Shown here piece after piece: positions 34,107 to 45,982 of a DNA stretch of 64,000 nt. The stretch comes from Acanthosepion esculentum (taxonomy: Eukaryota > Mollusca > Cephalopoda > Sepiida > Sepiidae). Within the stretch, counting starts at the first letter, position 1. Every line of letters starts with the position of its first letter. A model generated the notes under the pieces. That model was not told the origin of the DNA. It saw nothing but the letters and a program-made list of their open reading frames with translations, and searched no databases. The position numbers and the translations under genes are program-made. Where the stretch lies: NCBI GenBank assembly GCA_964036315.1, contig OZ038495.1, positions 24,928,190 to 24,992,189 of the forward strand. The letters run 5' to 3'.

Positions 34107-34440
34107 TGACCAGCTTTACCCGAGACATAACACAGGTAGGGAATATTGACATATGGAGTGAGATTTTTTTAGAAATGAAATCATTTTGTCCTGACAAAAA
34201 GGAAAAGGGCGTGGACAAAAGAAAGGAAAAAGAAAAAATAGGAGACAAAAGGATCGTTGGACGGCAGTGGGTCAGGTATAAAGACAAGCTAAAGAGTAAC
34301 CTCTCAGCTGTCAATGAACCTCATACTAACTTCGAGCGAGTTACTCTAGATAGAAATAATTTGTGCCAGAGTTGTATCACAAATTTTGAAATCAGTCATA
34401 TTGACCGGCTAAGGGACGAAAGACAATGACGAACATTCCA
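34107..34440 (+). pseudogene. 58-bp repeat copy 2 and RTE-type LINE C-terminus
   Basis: After the 58-bp repeat, an open frame of about 90 codons reads DKRIVGRQWVRYKDKLKSNL, then FERVTLDRNNLCQSCITNFE, then HIDRLRDERQ. This is the conserved end of RTE-type ORFs (family GKRxxGRPxxRFKDxLKxxL, then AxDRxxWRxLCRxGxxxFE, then RxxxLKDKR). It ends at a TGA at 34427. Confidence 0.6.
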
Positions 34441-34534
34441 GATGCTATATCCTGACATCCTCTCTGTTCCACAATATGCGGACATATATGCAAGCATTAC
34501 CGGGACTGAAAAAACTGAATGAGGTTGTCGGATC

Positions 34535-34536
<2 letters not shown>

Positions 34537-34598
<62 letters not shown>
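34537..34598. repeat. (TA)n microsatellite
   Basis: TA run of about 60 bp. Confidence 0.95.
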
Positions 34599-34600
<2 letters not shown>

Positions 34601-34640
34601 TGTACATTGTGGTTAGCAGCGACAGTCTGTATGAAGCTTA

Positions 34641-34671
34641 AACGAAATCTTCAATTTATGAAGATTTCGTT
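34641..34671. other. Perfect 13-bp stem, 5-nt loop hairpin
   Basis: AACGAAATCTTCA, loop ATTTA, then TGAAGATTTCGTT. Small but perfect. It lies between two (TA)n tracts. Confidence 0.8.
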
Positions 34672-34800
34672 CAACCATGAAATAAATTGTTGGTGCTCGG
34701 TTTGGACCTGTACCCTCTTTTATATTCACATACCTTTTATCCCTACTGATTGTGAGCACTTATACCACAAAATATATAGATAACTTAAATCTATATTTTA

Positions 34801-34804
<4 letters not shown>

Positions 34805-34850
<46 letters not shown>
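34805..34850. repeat. (TA)n microsatellite at the LINE 3' end
   Basis: TA run immediately beyond the presumed 3' end of the minus-strand LINE at 34.86-36.5 kb. Confidence 0.9.
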
Positions 34851-34852
<2 letters not shown>

Positions 34853-34859
34853 CGTGTGC

Positions 34860-36500
34860 AAAAATATTTTTTTAAAGCATTTCACCTCTAGCACGGCGGG
34901 AACCCACTAGCACGCAAGGGGTTACAGAGGATTTGGAGCGAGAGCAGATAGGAGTGATAGAGGAAAGGATGAGGAGAAGGATAGTGGATAGATCAAGGCA
35001 ACTGGAGATATCGATTGACATTACATTTGAATAGTTGGAGATTATAGCTACAGGAATAGGGAAGGGAGTTCCACAGGCGAGAGGTGCGTGATATGAAGCT
35101 ATTGAAGTAGAAGAGACGGCTACATTTAACAATTTCAACAGTGAAAGGGTGAGAGCGGGATGCCAGCCTCGTAGAACGCTTGAATTCCCGAAGTCTGAGA
35201 ACCAGCAAAAGCAGCCCATCGGAGCAATTTCCATGAAAGTATTTGTAAAAAAAGACAGAGAGAGGCGACGGCACGTCTGTGAGAGAGCGACTGCAGACGA
35301 GACGACAGATCACGGCCAATTACATTGCATATCCGTCTTTGGATCTTATCAAGAACCCCGAGGCAAACAGAATGGGCTCCAGACCATATATGGCAGCAAT
35401 ACTCCATGCAAGGGCAAATGGTTGATTTGTAGATTTGAAGGACCGATTCAGGGGGCCAACTTTCCTTGCGGTAGATGAAGCAATTGACTCAATGTATTTG
35501 TTCCATCTCAGGTCAACAGACAACGTGAGACCGAGCAGCCACAGAGAGGTGCTCTCGGGAAGTTGAGCGTCAGTCATTCTGGGGCAGGGAAGGATCTCTA
35601 TGGTGATTAATAGAGAGCAGTTTTGTTTTGGAGGGGTTAAAGTTAACCAGCCAATTCCTGTCCCAGTTCACAACCGATTGGAGGTCCTATTCGAGACGAA
35701 CGGCCAGGTTAGTTTTGTCAGCGACACTAGATTTGTTTTTGAGGCAGGAGTAAATTGTAGTGTCGTCCGCGTATATGCCAACTTGGGAATCTATGGCGTC
35801 AGAAAGATCGTTGATGAAGATAAAGAACATGGTAGGGCCTAGGATAGAGCCTTGGGGACACCTGCGTTCGTGGGATAGGAGCTGGAGGAGAATCCGTTGA
35901 GAACGACCTTAAATTCATGGTTTGACAGGAATTATTGTATTAAGTCAAACAATCGACCTGTAATACCATAACCCTGGAGCTTGCGAAGAAGGCCGGCATG
36001 CCAAACCCTATCAAACGCTTTGGAGATATCTAGGGCCACAGCATGAGCTCCTCCGTTATTATGAAGAACTTGGTAGACAAATTCAGTGATGGCCGTAAGC
36101 ACATCAGCTATAGATCGGGAAAAGCGGAAACCATATTGCTTGTCTGCGAGCAGATCATGGGATGTAAGGTGGTTAACCACTTCGACACTGATTAAAGCTT
36201 CGACGACTTTGCCGAAGAGGGGTAGGAGACTGATAGGACGGTAATTAGAAGGGTCAGAGTGGTCGCCAGAGTTCTTAAAGACAGGAACAATCGATGAGGA
36301 CTTACAGCAGTCTGGAAAACAAGATTCCTTGAGGCAGTAGTTGTATAATTTGAAGAGTGAGAGCATATTTCTTCAAGACAATGGCTGGTATCTCATCTCC
36401 ACCACTAGCCTTGTGGGGATCTAAATTAGAGATAATGCCTAATACCAATGATGGGGTTATGTGCAACTCGCTCAATAGGGCTTAAGTTCTAAGAGGGATA
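34860..36500 (-). pseudogene. CR1/Jockey-type LINE reverse transcriptase
   Basis: Minus-strand ORF2 remnant. 36366-35932 reads SIVPVFKNSGDHSDPSNYRP (ending just before ISLL), then KQYGFRFSRSIADVLTAITE, then HAVALDISKAFDRVWHAGLL. The frame then changes to CPQGSILGPTMFF and GIYADDTTIYS (35780-35755), so motif C (YADD) survives. Downstream are DAQLPESTSLWLLGLTL, MEYCCHIWSG (35407), LSHRRAVASLCLF and RTSRLWNSLPYSCSYN (about 35080). This is the classical order of a CR1/Jockey-group RT and thumb. At least four frameshifts are present. The endonuclease is not visible, so the copy is 5'-truncated. Confidence 0.8.
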
Positions 36501-37430
36501 TCGGGTAAGGGTACACCGGAAGAGTTGAGCGTATTTTATCGTATAAGTAGAATATTAATTTACCAATAATTTTATAAACATAGAAAAAAATTGCAGTACC
36601 TATTGCTATTCCTAGAACTTTATTTGTTTGGATCTGATTAATGGACGTAGTGCGGCCTGCTAATCCACCCCTTACAATCTTGGTCCTGTTTTGGCTAACT
36701 CTTCTATATGGCTAACCAGATGTTAATTTAGAACCGATGGAATATTCATTTGACCACTACTGCCAACATCGAAACGCTATCAACCTGCCACGTCCAACAC
36801 GCGCAATAGTTTGAGATGACAACCTAGCTTGTCGAAGAACCAGAATCCGAACACTTCCAAACGGCTCTGATTATACCAGCGTAACGCATGTGGGGCTACA
36901 TAGCATGACCACTGTTTCTACTGTATTTTTTAACCACACTGGACAACAGCGTCTGAAGTGCAAACATGGATTTTGTACTGTTGTTAGTATTTACTACCTT
37001 AAAAGAAGTCCAACTCCGGCCCAAAACACGATCAACACCGAAAGTACGATTTGGTCCGAAATTCCAATTGAAGTGAAAAATTGAGTTCTTCAAAACACAA
37101 ACCCCGTGGGGTAATACTGATTCCAAATAGATATAATATGTCTAAGTCGAGCAAGTGTGGCCCGTGTTACAGGGTGTTTCAGACACACGGACGGAAAAAC
37201 TGAAATTGCTGTTTATTTATTTATATTTAAAATAACAAATAAGTCAAATTACATTTGATAAATTTACATTTCATTTTAGAAATTTCTTGTTGTAATAAAT
37301 GTATTTCTTATGAAAGAAATTACACCGGAAAAAATACCGTAACATATTTTTATTAATCTTAATACAACAATGGGACTGACTGATTTTGATAACATTGATA
37401 ACATTTTCTATGGTTATGCTCATACTACTT
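36500..37430. other. Unassigned DNA
   Basis: Short overlapping open frames on both strands at 36890-37126 show no domain. I see no gene or named repeat. Confidence 0.4.
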
Positions 37431-37440
37431 TTCTTTATTT

Positions 37441-37471
37441 CTCTCTCTCTCTCTCTCTCTTTCACTCTCTT

Positions 37472-37527
<56 letters not shown>
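37441..37527. repeat. (CT)n followed by (TA)n
   Basis: CTCTCTCT run to about 37470 then TA run to 37527. Confidence 0.9.
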
Positions 37528-37529
<2 letters not shown>

Positions 37530-37808
37530 TTTCTAACATATGTAAACGCAAAAAATGGTCTGTCAAAAGTACGGTTTTTCTCTTGACACTGATATTAATA
37601 CTTCAGCAATTTTTATTGTTACAAAAATTATTTTTCGAATTTAATAAAACCCAGCCATTTGGAATTGGATTTATACATTCTCTATTATTATCGAGAATTG
37701 ACAACAATAGTATTAAACACTATTTATTTTATTAGATTACTTATTTACCACAATAATTTTATATTTATAAGTTTATAAACATAGATGGACCAATTGCAAT
37801 GCAATACT

Positions 37809-37831
37809 TATTATATTATATTATATTATAT

Positions 37832-37906
<75 letters not shown>
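37809..37906. repeat. TTATA / (TA)n / (TG)n compound microsatellite
   Basis: ATTATATTATATTATA passes into TA and then about 50 bp of GTGTGT. Confidence 0.95.
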
Positions 37907-37909
<3 letters not shown>

Positions 37910-37910
<1 letters not shown>

Positions 37911-40235
37911 ATTATAAGGAGGCAACTATTAATTTTTGTTCATAAATTTATTTGTCTGTGAACAAGAGAACAGGTATATTTAACGAAACACATAACAACA
38001 ATTAATTGTAATTATAAATGTTAAAAAATGCATTTTCTGTGCAATGCTTTCATCTGTTCTCACTGTGACGCTATTGTTACACTTATAGTATGAAATTATG
38101 ATTAAAAAGGGTCCATGTGTAACCCTCGTATAGAACTGGAAGAGTTGAAAACGTTAAAATCATTAAGGTGAAATCATGAATTGAAATATGAAGCGAGGCA
38201 ATCTATTTTTTTCTCTTTTTCTTTCTGATAACCATGCCGGTGACGTAAGCAAACAAATGTAAACCGAAAAAGATTTTCCAGGCTGGGAATATAACCACTC
38301 TGTACAGAGAATTATCTGTAACGTATTTTGAAAAGTCGTCAAACAAGGAAATTTCTTTGCCGTTTAAAATAAATTTAAAAAATGCAAAATGTTCTTATCC
38401 GGAAAAATCATTGTTTTGAGTAGTTGAGCGTTTTTTATTTAAAGGTCATTGTCGCCGGGGAAGCGTATTTGAGTAAAAGCCAAAATGTAAACAATGGATT
38501 TTTAAATCGGTCATTTTGGAAGTCGAAAAACAAAATGAAATTCTTTAGAGATAATTTTAAACTTAAAATTTTAAGAAAAAAATATTGGTTTGGTAAAGGG
38601 CCAGTTGTCGAAAGGAATGTTAAAACAAAGTTTTGCGTAAAGGGATTATTGTTCTGAAATAGCTGACTGCTTTGTTTTAGGGTTGGTATCATATCTCCAC
38701 TGTTGGAGAAAACAATTAATTGATGAATAAGTTTTAAGGTGCCGTAAGATTCAGGCGAAATGCATAAAAACCGAACGCTTAGCTGAGGACAGAATTTAGA
38801 ACCATAGCTGAGACGAGTCAGCAGCGGATGAAAGAGCTGCCCAACTCCACGAGACCTGCTGCTAAGAATTCCCTACGACCATCTTTTGTGAAAATTTTAA
38901 CACGCTCCAAGTTTTATAAGAGTCAGTGTTACGATAGAAAGTTTAAAGGGAACAATTAATTTTGTTGTATCAACGACTATATAAACCAACTGAAAATTAA
39001 ACCAGTGACCTTCTTAGGTTTTTGTTATAATATTAGTATTTTGATCAGCGGAAGCATTTTTTGTTTTTTCATAGCACGGTTCCGTCACAACTCGATTTAG
39101 CGCTTAGGTACGGACGAAAATTCGATCTTCAATTTTCTGTGATCAAAGAACACAACGTGGAGCAGGGCAGGTGAGGTACCGGAGCGTTCAGCAGATAAAC
39201 ATAAGTTGACCGGCGGAAGTGCTGACCAGCGTGGAAAGAATCCCGGATCGAGCCGGACCGGTCGTGTTATATCGCCACTTATCACTAAGATCGGTTGAGA
39301 GTATTTGGATTTATACTTTTTTCTCGATAATTTACAATGTTAAACAATATTTATTAAACTGCTTATTTAGAAGTATATTTTCACTATTTACGTCATTAGC
39401 ATGCCGTTCTCTCACACAATAATAATAGCACTTAATCTCAAGTGTAATCAACTATTTACCACTTGTGTGAAAACTCAATCAGGGAAATATAATAAAAACA
39501 GGATACGAACAAGAATATTGGAGTACTTGGGTGTTTTTTTAATTATTTAATTTCAAATGTAATCCTTCGATTAATCAAGATTTAAAAACTGGTCATTTTT
39601 AAATTCCGAAGATCATTGCAAATAAATCTGAAGAATTGGGAATCCGATGAAGAATCGAAATCTTTCTTTCAACATTACTATATTCAGCAAGAATACTGAA
39701 GAAATTCCTGGATATAGAACTGTTGCAAAGCCTCGAAATATACAGAAATAACCCGAGTTATTAACAGCTGAAAAAATATCTTGACCTTTCAAAAGAAATG
39801 AAATATTTTCTCATATAAAGATGATGACAACATTAAACATCCTTTTCAAATCACTCGAAGTGATTTACAAAAAGTGAAACTTCGAAGAATAGGAAACATC
39901 CAGACGCTCAATTCGCTGAAATCAGCAAGTGTATTGAGTAGTATTTTGAAGTAATCTGAAACTTATTTTACGTACCATGTCCCTTCAGAACGTACATGAA
40001 TATGGTTCTCCATAACTTCCTCTCTTTTTTTGCTCTAATATCATTGTTGTTCTTCTGACATTTATTCATACAAGTTCACTAAGTAGATTTCTCCCTGTTT
40101 GAAATAAGTTATGGTGTTACGAAATTCAAGGAGAGACATATTTGATCCGAATTCATATATTCAAAGCACATGGAAAGGTTGATAGTAAAATTTAGTCAAA
40201 AGGTTGCGCATGCTCTTCAAGAATATATGGAGGGG
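37910..40235. other. Mostly unassigned AT-rich DNA
   Basis: No gene was recognised. 39080-39290 is clearly GC-richer (ACCGGAGCGTTCAGC, GACCGGCGGAAGTGC, GGATCGAGCCGGACCGG) and could be an LTR or promoter piece, but no family is recognised. An open frame at 38424-38657 overlaps another on the opposite strand and carries no domain. Confidence 0.4.
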
Positions 40236-40239
40236 ATGA

Positions 40240-41390
40240 ATGTGTTCCTCAAGACTACATGAATTCAACACCTATGCAAAAACAAAAGTAATAGAATTTT
40301 TTGTGACAATTATCGTAGAATACATCTGCTGTCAATTACTGGTAAAATCTTAGCTCGACTGATTCTGAAAAGAATTATCAAGCACGACATCAATGAGATT
40401 TACCCGGAATCACAGTGTGCTTTCAGGTCCGGACGTGACACTATGGACATGATCTTGCCCTGTCAGGTAACCGAAAACGTGCGTGAAAAGAACCAGGATT
40501 TGTATATCTTTTAAGGCATTTGACACTGGAAAGTACTTAAAAAGCTTGGAATCCATGACAAAATGTTGAATGTTATAATCTCCTTTCGCAGCGGGATGAA
40601 AGCTGCTGTTGTATCCGATGTAGAATTGTGATTCCTTAAATAGGACGAAGCTAGGTTCTGCCATGGCCCTGGTGCTCTCTTCTTCTCAGTAATGTTCAAA
40701 TATGCCTTTGGTGATAAAGTTACTGGCGCAAAATTTAAATTTCGAGCCAGTGGTGGACTTCTCAACCATTAGCGGCTCAAATCTAAAACAGTTCTTCGAA
40801 CAAGCTCCATTTGTGATCTGCTGTTTGCTGACGATTAGCATAAAGAAAACGGAGATAATCCATTAGCTGCCATCTCGTCCAAAACAAATTCGTGGTGTCA
40901 GACACAATCTACCAGTTCAACAATTCCCAGACACTATTATACATGTTGATGGGAAGAACTTGAAGTAGATGTAGTCTTTTACATATTTAGCAAGATGACG
41001 AAATAACAAATCGGATCGCTAAAGCTACATACTAGTGTATTTGGGAAGCTTTATCACCGCCTATGGAATAGGATATGTATCAAATTTGACACCAAAATAT
41101 GGGTTTATAGAGCGTATGTTGTATGTCTCAGAATCGTGAACTTCATATAGATCCCATAGCAATGAGCTGGATATCTTCCATAAACATTACCTCCGCGCGA
41201 TCTGTGGCTATACTGCTGACGATACGATGTCCAATGCCGATCTTATCGCAAAGTGCAACATTGGTGGAATTGAGACCTTCCTGATAAAGTCACAACTTCA
41301 CTGGGCTGGTTATGTTGCAAGGTCGAGTGACGACAGAATACCTAAGCTCCTCATATTTAAAAACAGCAGAGCCAAGACGAACTAGCAAGG
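40240..41390 (+). pseudogene. RTE-type LINE reverse transcriptase, decayed
   Basis: Readable order on the plus strand: IKHDINEIYPESQCAFRSGR (about 40377-40435), then WKVLKKLGIHDKMLNVIISF, then GPGALFFSVMFKYAFGDKVT, then SICDLLFADD (about 40812-40838, with the catalytic FADD followed at once by a stop), then FGKLYHRLWNRICIKFDTKI, then CNIGGIETFLIKSQLHWAGY-like text near 41260. This is the standard layout of an RTE/BovB-like RT to C-terminus. Many stops. It ends at about 41390 against Jockey-type sequence. Confidence 0.7.
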
Positions 41391-41399
41391 AATCTAAAA

Positions 41400-42273
41400 G
41401 AACCACATGGAAAAAAACTATATATCAAAAATAAGCTCAAGCACTAAGTCAAAAACCATATGGAACATGATGAAAAACATAACTGACAAGAATAATAGCA
41501 CTGCAATAAAATATCTCACAAAGAACAACAGAAATATCACAAACAGAAATGATATAGCTAACATCTTACAATTTTTCACAGAATTCCGCCTCGAAAAATC
41601 AAACTGAAAAAATTCAAAAAAATTCAGAAAAACTGAAGAAAAGAAAAAAACAATTCCAACTGTAAAAATACAGAAAGCTATAACGAACCCTTCACAAGAG
41701 CAGAATTCAACATTTACCAAAACACACAACACAGCTGTCAGTCCTGACGATGTTCATTATGAGTAAAGCAAATAACTCAAGTATCCACTGAATATCTTCC
41801 GATGTCTATAACAAGATTTCAGTGGAAAAATCCCGAATCTTTGGAAACAAGCCAGAAAAATACCCATACCCAAGCCCAGTAAACTCCAATGATGAAACAA
41901 ACGTCCATACATCTAAAACTGATTCGTCAAATCCAACAAATCATAGACCCATAGCTTTAACAATTTATATTTGTAAAGTATTAGAAAAGATAATCAATGA
42001 CAACGTGATACCTTGAATCGAAAACTTAATATCCAAATTAAAATCGGATTTCAGAAACAAAAGAAGTACAACTGACCATTTGATAAGATTAGAGTCCTTC
42101 ATAAGGGTGGCGTTCTTTAAAAAAGAGCACCTAATTGCAATTTTCTTTGACTTACGAGACCACATGGAAGTATAGAATCATAAGAGACCTTCGAGACCTC
42201 GGATTGAGAGGCAGAATGCCACTCTTTATTCAAAACTTCCTAGAAAATTTGGAACTTTAAAGTACGCGTGGGG

Positions 42274-42326
<53 letters not shown>

Positions 42327-43800
42327 AAAATAGTTGGAAAACGGCGTGCCCCAAGGAAGCACCCTGTCAGTAACCATTTTCGATATAAAAATTAATAACA
42401 TTATTAAAGCGTCAATACTGGAAATGATTGTTCAATGTACGTGGATGATTTTTAATGTTGCCGATCAAAACATATGCACCTCAGAGAACGCAAATTGAAA
42501 CTGTGTTTTAAGATCACCAAAAAATAGTTTTCTATTTTCCCAAACCAAACGAAGTGTGCGCATTCTTGCAATCTTCACAAAATGAACAATGATGCATGTT
42601 TAACGCTGAATGAAAAGTAAATACCAATAACAAATAAATATAAGTTTATGGACATTGTATTTGATAGGAAATTGTATTTCAACCCCCATATAAATTACTT
42701 ATGACAAAAATGTAACAAGGCAATCAACCGTACCATACAGATTAGGGAGCTGATAAGAAATCACTTCTAAAAATTGACAGAACAACTGTCAGATCAAAAC
42801 TTGACTATGGTTGTGTCATCTATAGCGCCACAAGACATCCATACCTTAAACATTTAGAAACAATTCGTCATCAAGTGCTGAGGCTCACACTGGGCGCTTT
42901 CAGCACATCTTCGGCGGAGAGCCGATATATAGAATCAAATGAAGCCCATTACAAAATTATTATCATGCCTATCAAATCCTGCTCATGACTGTGTATTTAA
43001 AACACAATACAGAACCATCTTCGATAAAAAGCTCAACGTCATTATACCGTTCAGTTTACAAATCGGGGAGCCTTCTAATGAAAGGAAATGAACTCTAGTC
43101 ACATACACCAATCAATCATCTCCAAAAGTTTTATAATTGATTTGGCAAAATGTTCAAAGAACAGAACAAACCCATTCATATTTAAGGATACATTTAAGAA
43201 CATAAAAGATCACTATTCAGACTATAAATGTATTTATACAGATGGATCTAAAGATGAAGACGCTGTGGAAAGTGCTGTTAGCTACTGCAGCAAAGACTAC
43301 ACAAAGAGACTACCAAGGACTGCATCAATTTTCACCGCTGAATTAACAGCTATTCATCTGACAATGAACATAATTCAAGCAGCAGATCAAACCAATTCAT
43401 GATATATAAAATAAAAAATCTTAAAATTCTACACTGGGAGCGCTACAAAATAAAAATATGAGAAATCCACTAATTATTCAAATTAGTGACAGAATCAACA
43501 ACCTTTGTAATACAAAAACGATAATCCTCTGTTGGATACCGAGCTATGTTGGCATTTGGGCAAACAAATAAATGAATAAAGCCACCAAAAGATCAATATA
43601 TATTATCAAAAGAAATACCCAATTCTCTATACTGATTTGAAACCAATAATTAATAGGTTTATAACAAAAAAATGGCAAACTCTCTGGGATAACTGCACTA
43701 ACAATAAAATAAAAAAGATGCAACCAATAATCAAGACCAACCAGAGTTAGAGAAAAGTGGGAAAAGGATGAAGTAATCATTGCTTGACTCTACATAGGCC
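41400..43800 (+). pseudogene. Jockey-like LINE ORF2, RT plus RNase H, decayed
   Basis: Segments in order: SSTKSKTIWNMMKNITDKNN (41437), NHRPIALTIYICKVLEKIIN (41938), KSDFRNKRSTTDHLIRLESF (42042), FLENLEL near 42237, GVPQGSTLSVTIF (42344) and MYVDDF (42435-42452, YVDD intact). Then CIYTDGSKDEDAVESAVSYC (43230) and IFTAELTAIHLTMNIIQAAD (43330), the RNase H D and E motifs, then ILCWIPSYVGI (43523). Between RT motif A and GVPQGS a (TC)n tract at 42278-42320 interrupts the reading (VRVGTPLSLSLS). Frames shift repeatedly. Confidence 0.75.
42278..42320. repeat. (TC)n expansion inside Jockey RT
   Basis: About 21 dinucleotide repeats sit in the LSD region of the RT palm, just before GVPQGS. They apparently arose from a native CTCTCTGAC codon run. 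Confidence 0.85.
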
Positions 43801-43875
43801 AAATACATAACACACTTATATCTGCTTAAAGAAGATCCGCCATTCTGTGTTGCTGTCATGTGCCATTTAGAGTGG

Positions 43876-44212
43876 AACATCATTGTTTCAAAAACGTATA
43901 GCTGGAAACATCATTGTTTCAAAAACGGATAGTTGGCAACATCATTGTTTCAAAAAACGTATAGCTGGTAACATCATTGTTTCAAAAACGTATAGTTAGC
44001 AACATCATTGTTTCAAAAAACGTATAGTTGGCAACATCATTGTTTCAAAAAACGTATATTTGGCAACATCATTGTTTCAAAAAACGTATAGTTGGCAACA
44101 TCATTGTTTCAAAAAACGTATATTTGGCAACATCATTGTTTCAAAAAACGTATAGTTAGCAACATCATTGTTTCAAAAAACGTATAGTTGGCAACATCAT
44201 TGTTTCAAAAAA
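43876..44212. repeat. 32-bp minisatellite, about 11 copies
   Basis: The unit is AACATCATTGTTTCAAAAAA followed by CGTATAGTTGGC. Copies 1, 2 and 4 have one A fewer. Copies alternate between TATAGTT(G/A)GC and TATATTTGGC ends, a sign of dimer-level amplification. There are no spacers, so it is not CRISPR-like. Confidence 0.95.
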
Positions 44213-44214
44213 AC

Positions 44215-45105
44215 ATTTTTAACCATTGATCTTAGAAAGTGGTTGTATACAGCTGACAATTTAATTATTTCTGAACGAGTTTGGAGCCATACATGACATC
44301 CACATGAAAGTTTCGATCTGACTATTAAAGAACACGACTCGAGCTTTCTAATTAATATTTTTGTTTTGTAGTACTTTGCAGTGTTGGGCGAAACGGCCTC
44401 TTTACGCTCAATTTTCTTTTTCTCCTATACTAAATTCCACGAAGAAACTTCCCTCTCCGTATTTGCCGCGACCCTCCACCGCAAAAAAAAAGAAAAGAAA
44501 AGAAATACAAAAATAATAATTATACTCTCATTAAAAACACAATTTCGTGAAAATACATTTAAAACACTCTTGAATCCAAGATTAACAATATAGACCCAGA
44601 TGAAAAAATTTATGGACGGACACTGATTTGAAATCGTATTTTATTGCCATGCAATCACACTCTTGCCAAAATAGTCAAATCTGAATCCCCCCCAACGATT
44701 ATCTTTCTTAACACAGCAATAATGTAATGGTTTGACAAATCCATCTAAAAATTTTTGTTTTATCTATAGCAAAGTACAAGCACTGAGTCAAATGTTGATG
44801 AAATGAGGATTTGTTTCATAAGACAAGATTAACTAAGGACATTTACAAAAATAGTTCATCATGAAATTTCGCAACAAATTAAAACTCGTATCAATTAAAC
44901 AGAATATTTGCATTTTACAAGAATATTTGTCAACATTCTTAAATGTAAAAAAATACCTTATTATTATTTTACAAATATATTCATATAGCCCACTTCGCAT
45001 CTATCTAGGTATCCCTATAAGACTAAAACACTTTAATGAATACACAGCAACCTGATGATCAATAAAATAATTTCATAAGCTATTCGCTCGAAAGTAATTG
45101 CAATG
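44215..45105. other. Unassigned DNA
   Basis: A short A-rich stretch at about 44480-44515, otherwise featureless. Open frames at 44381-44593 and 44861-45055 lack domains. Confidence 0.4.
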
Positions 45106-45109
45106 CCAC

Positions 45110-45370
45110 ATTACATATATGGGCATATGTTGCTCAGTCTTCAGCGGCTTCAGAATGCAGAGGGTAATACACCCACCCAATGAGGCGACCTGTTTGCAAT
45201 GGGTGGAGAGCTGTAATATCTGGGGACGGGATTCTAGTGGTTGAGCGCTTTAGGAGTCAGGCTTAATTATTTCTGATTTCCAACACACCACTTTGGCCCT
45301 TACTTGCACAAGACGGGCAGTCGGAAAGGCCCGATCCGATCAATCGGTTGGTTTTTCCAAGCCCTATCAT
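45110..45370 (+). mobile_element. Possible tRNA-derived SINE
   Basis: TAGTGGTTGAGCGCTTTAGG (A-box-like) at about 45235-45254 and GATTTCCAACACACC (B-box-like) at about 45279 lie at tRNA-like spacing, followed by GC-richer tail sequence (GACGGGCAGTCGGAAAGGCC). The family differs from the SINE at 21740. Confidence 0.4.
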
Positions 45371-45474
45371 ATCATTTTATGAAATACTATATTAATTTAT
45401 GGAGTACTTTATAACTAAATACAATACTCCAAATATACTCTGTGATAAAATACCATCTCTATGAAACTGATAAG

Positions 45475-45735
45475 CGTTAGGTGGTGGTGACTGAGGGTCA
45501 ATCTGTTCGAAGAGATCTAGGCTTAGACCTGGATGTGAACATACACGTTTGTACAGTTATTTGGGAAGTGCAACAAATGGTTTTACGGGTTTTCTCTCGA
45601 ATACGAAGATACTGGTTTGTGTATCCCTGACCGGTCAAGGTGACTGGTTTCCCCCTTGTCACGTCTTAATGTTGGACTTCGAGGTGGGTGGGGAGCACTG
45701 TCAGTAAATCTTAATACACCATCTTTGGTAGAGAG
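45475..45735. other. GC-richer block of unknown nature
   Basis: AGGTGGTGGTGACTGAGGG and CCTGACCGGTCAAGGTGACT stand out in the AT-rich context. No domain is readable in either strand. Confidence 0.3.
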
Positions 45736-45931
45736 TGTTCCGAGAATGGGTGAGAAATATATCTATGTTCTTATCTTTTAATGACCCCTGTGTGTTATTA
45801 GATCTTTTTCCATTTATTTATTTATTTGTGTTTTTGTTTTTTGTCACCATGCGTATGTATACATATATTCCCTCTCCATACATACTATCTTATTATAAGG
45901 AATTAGAATACACATATGTACACATATACAT

Positions 45932-45937
<6 letters not shown>

Positions 45938-45980
<43 letters not shown>
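45938..45980. repeat. (CA)n(TA)n microsatellite, left of foldback
   Basis: CACACACACACACA then TATATA, abutting the foldback. Confidence 0.9.

Positions 45981-45982
<2 letters not shown>

Noticed and set aside
43876..44212. Regular repeat array that superficially resembles a CRISPR array
   Set aside because: Units are contiguous with no unique spacers, and the genome is clearly eukaryotic; it is a 32-bp minisatellite.
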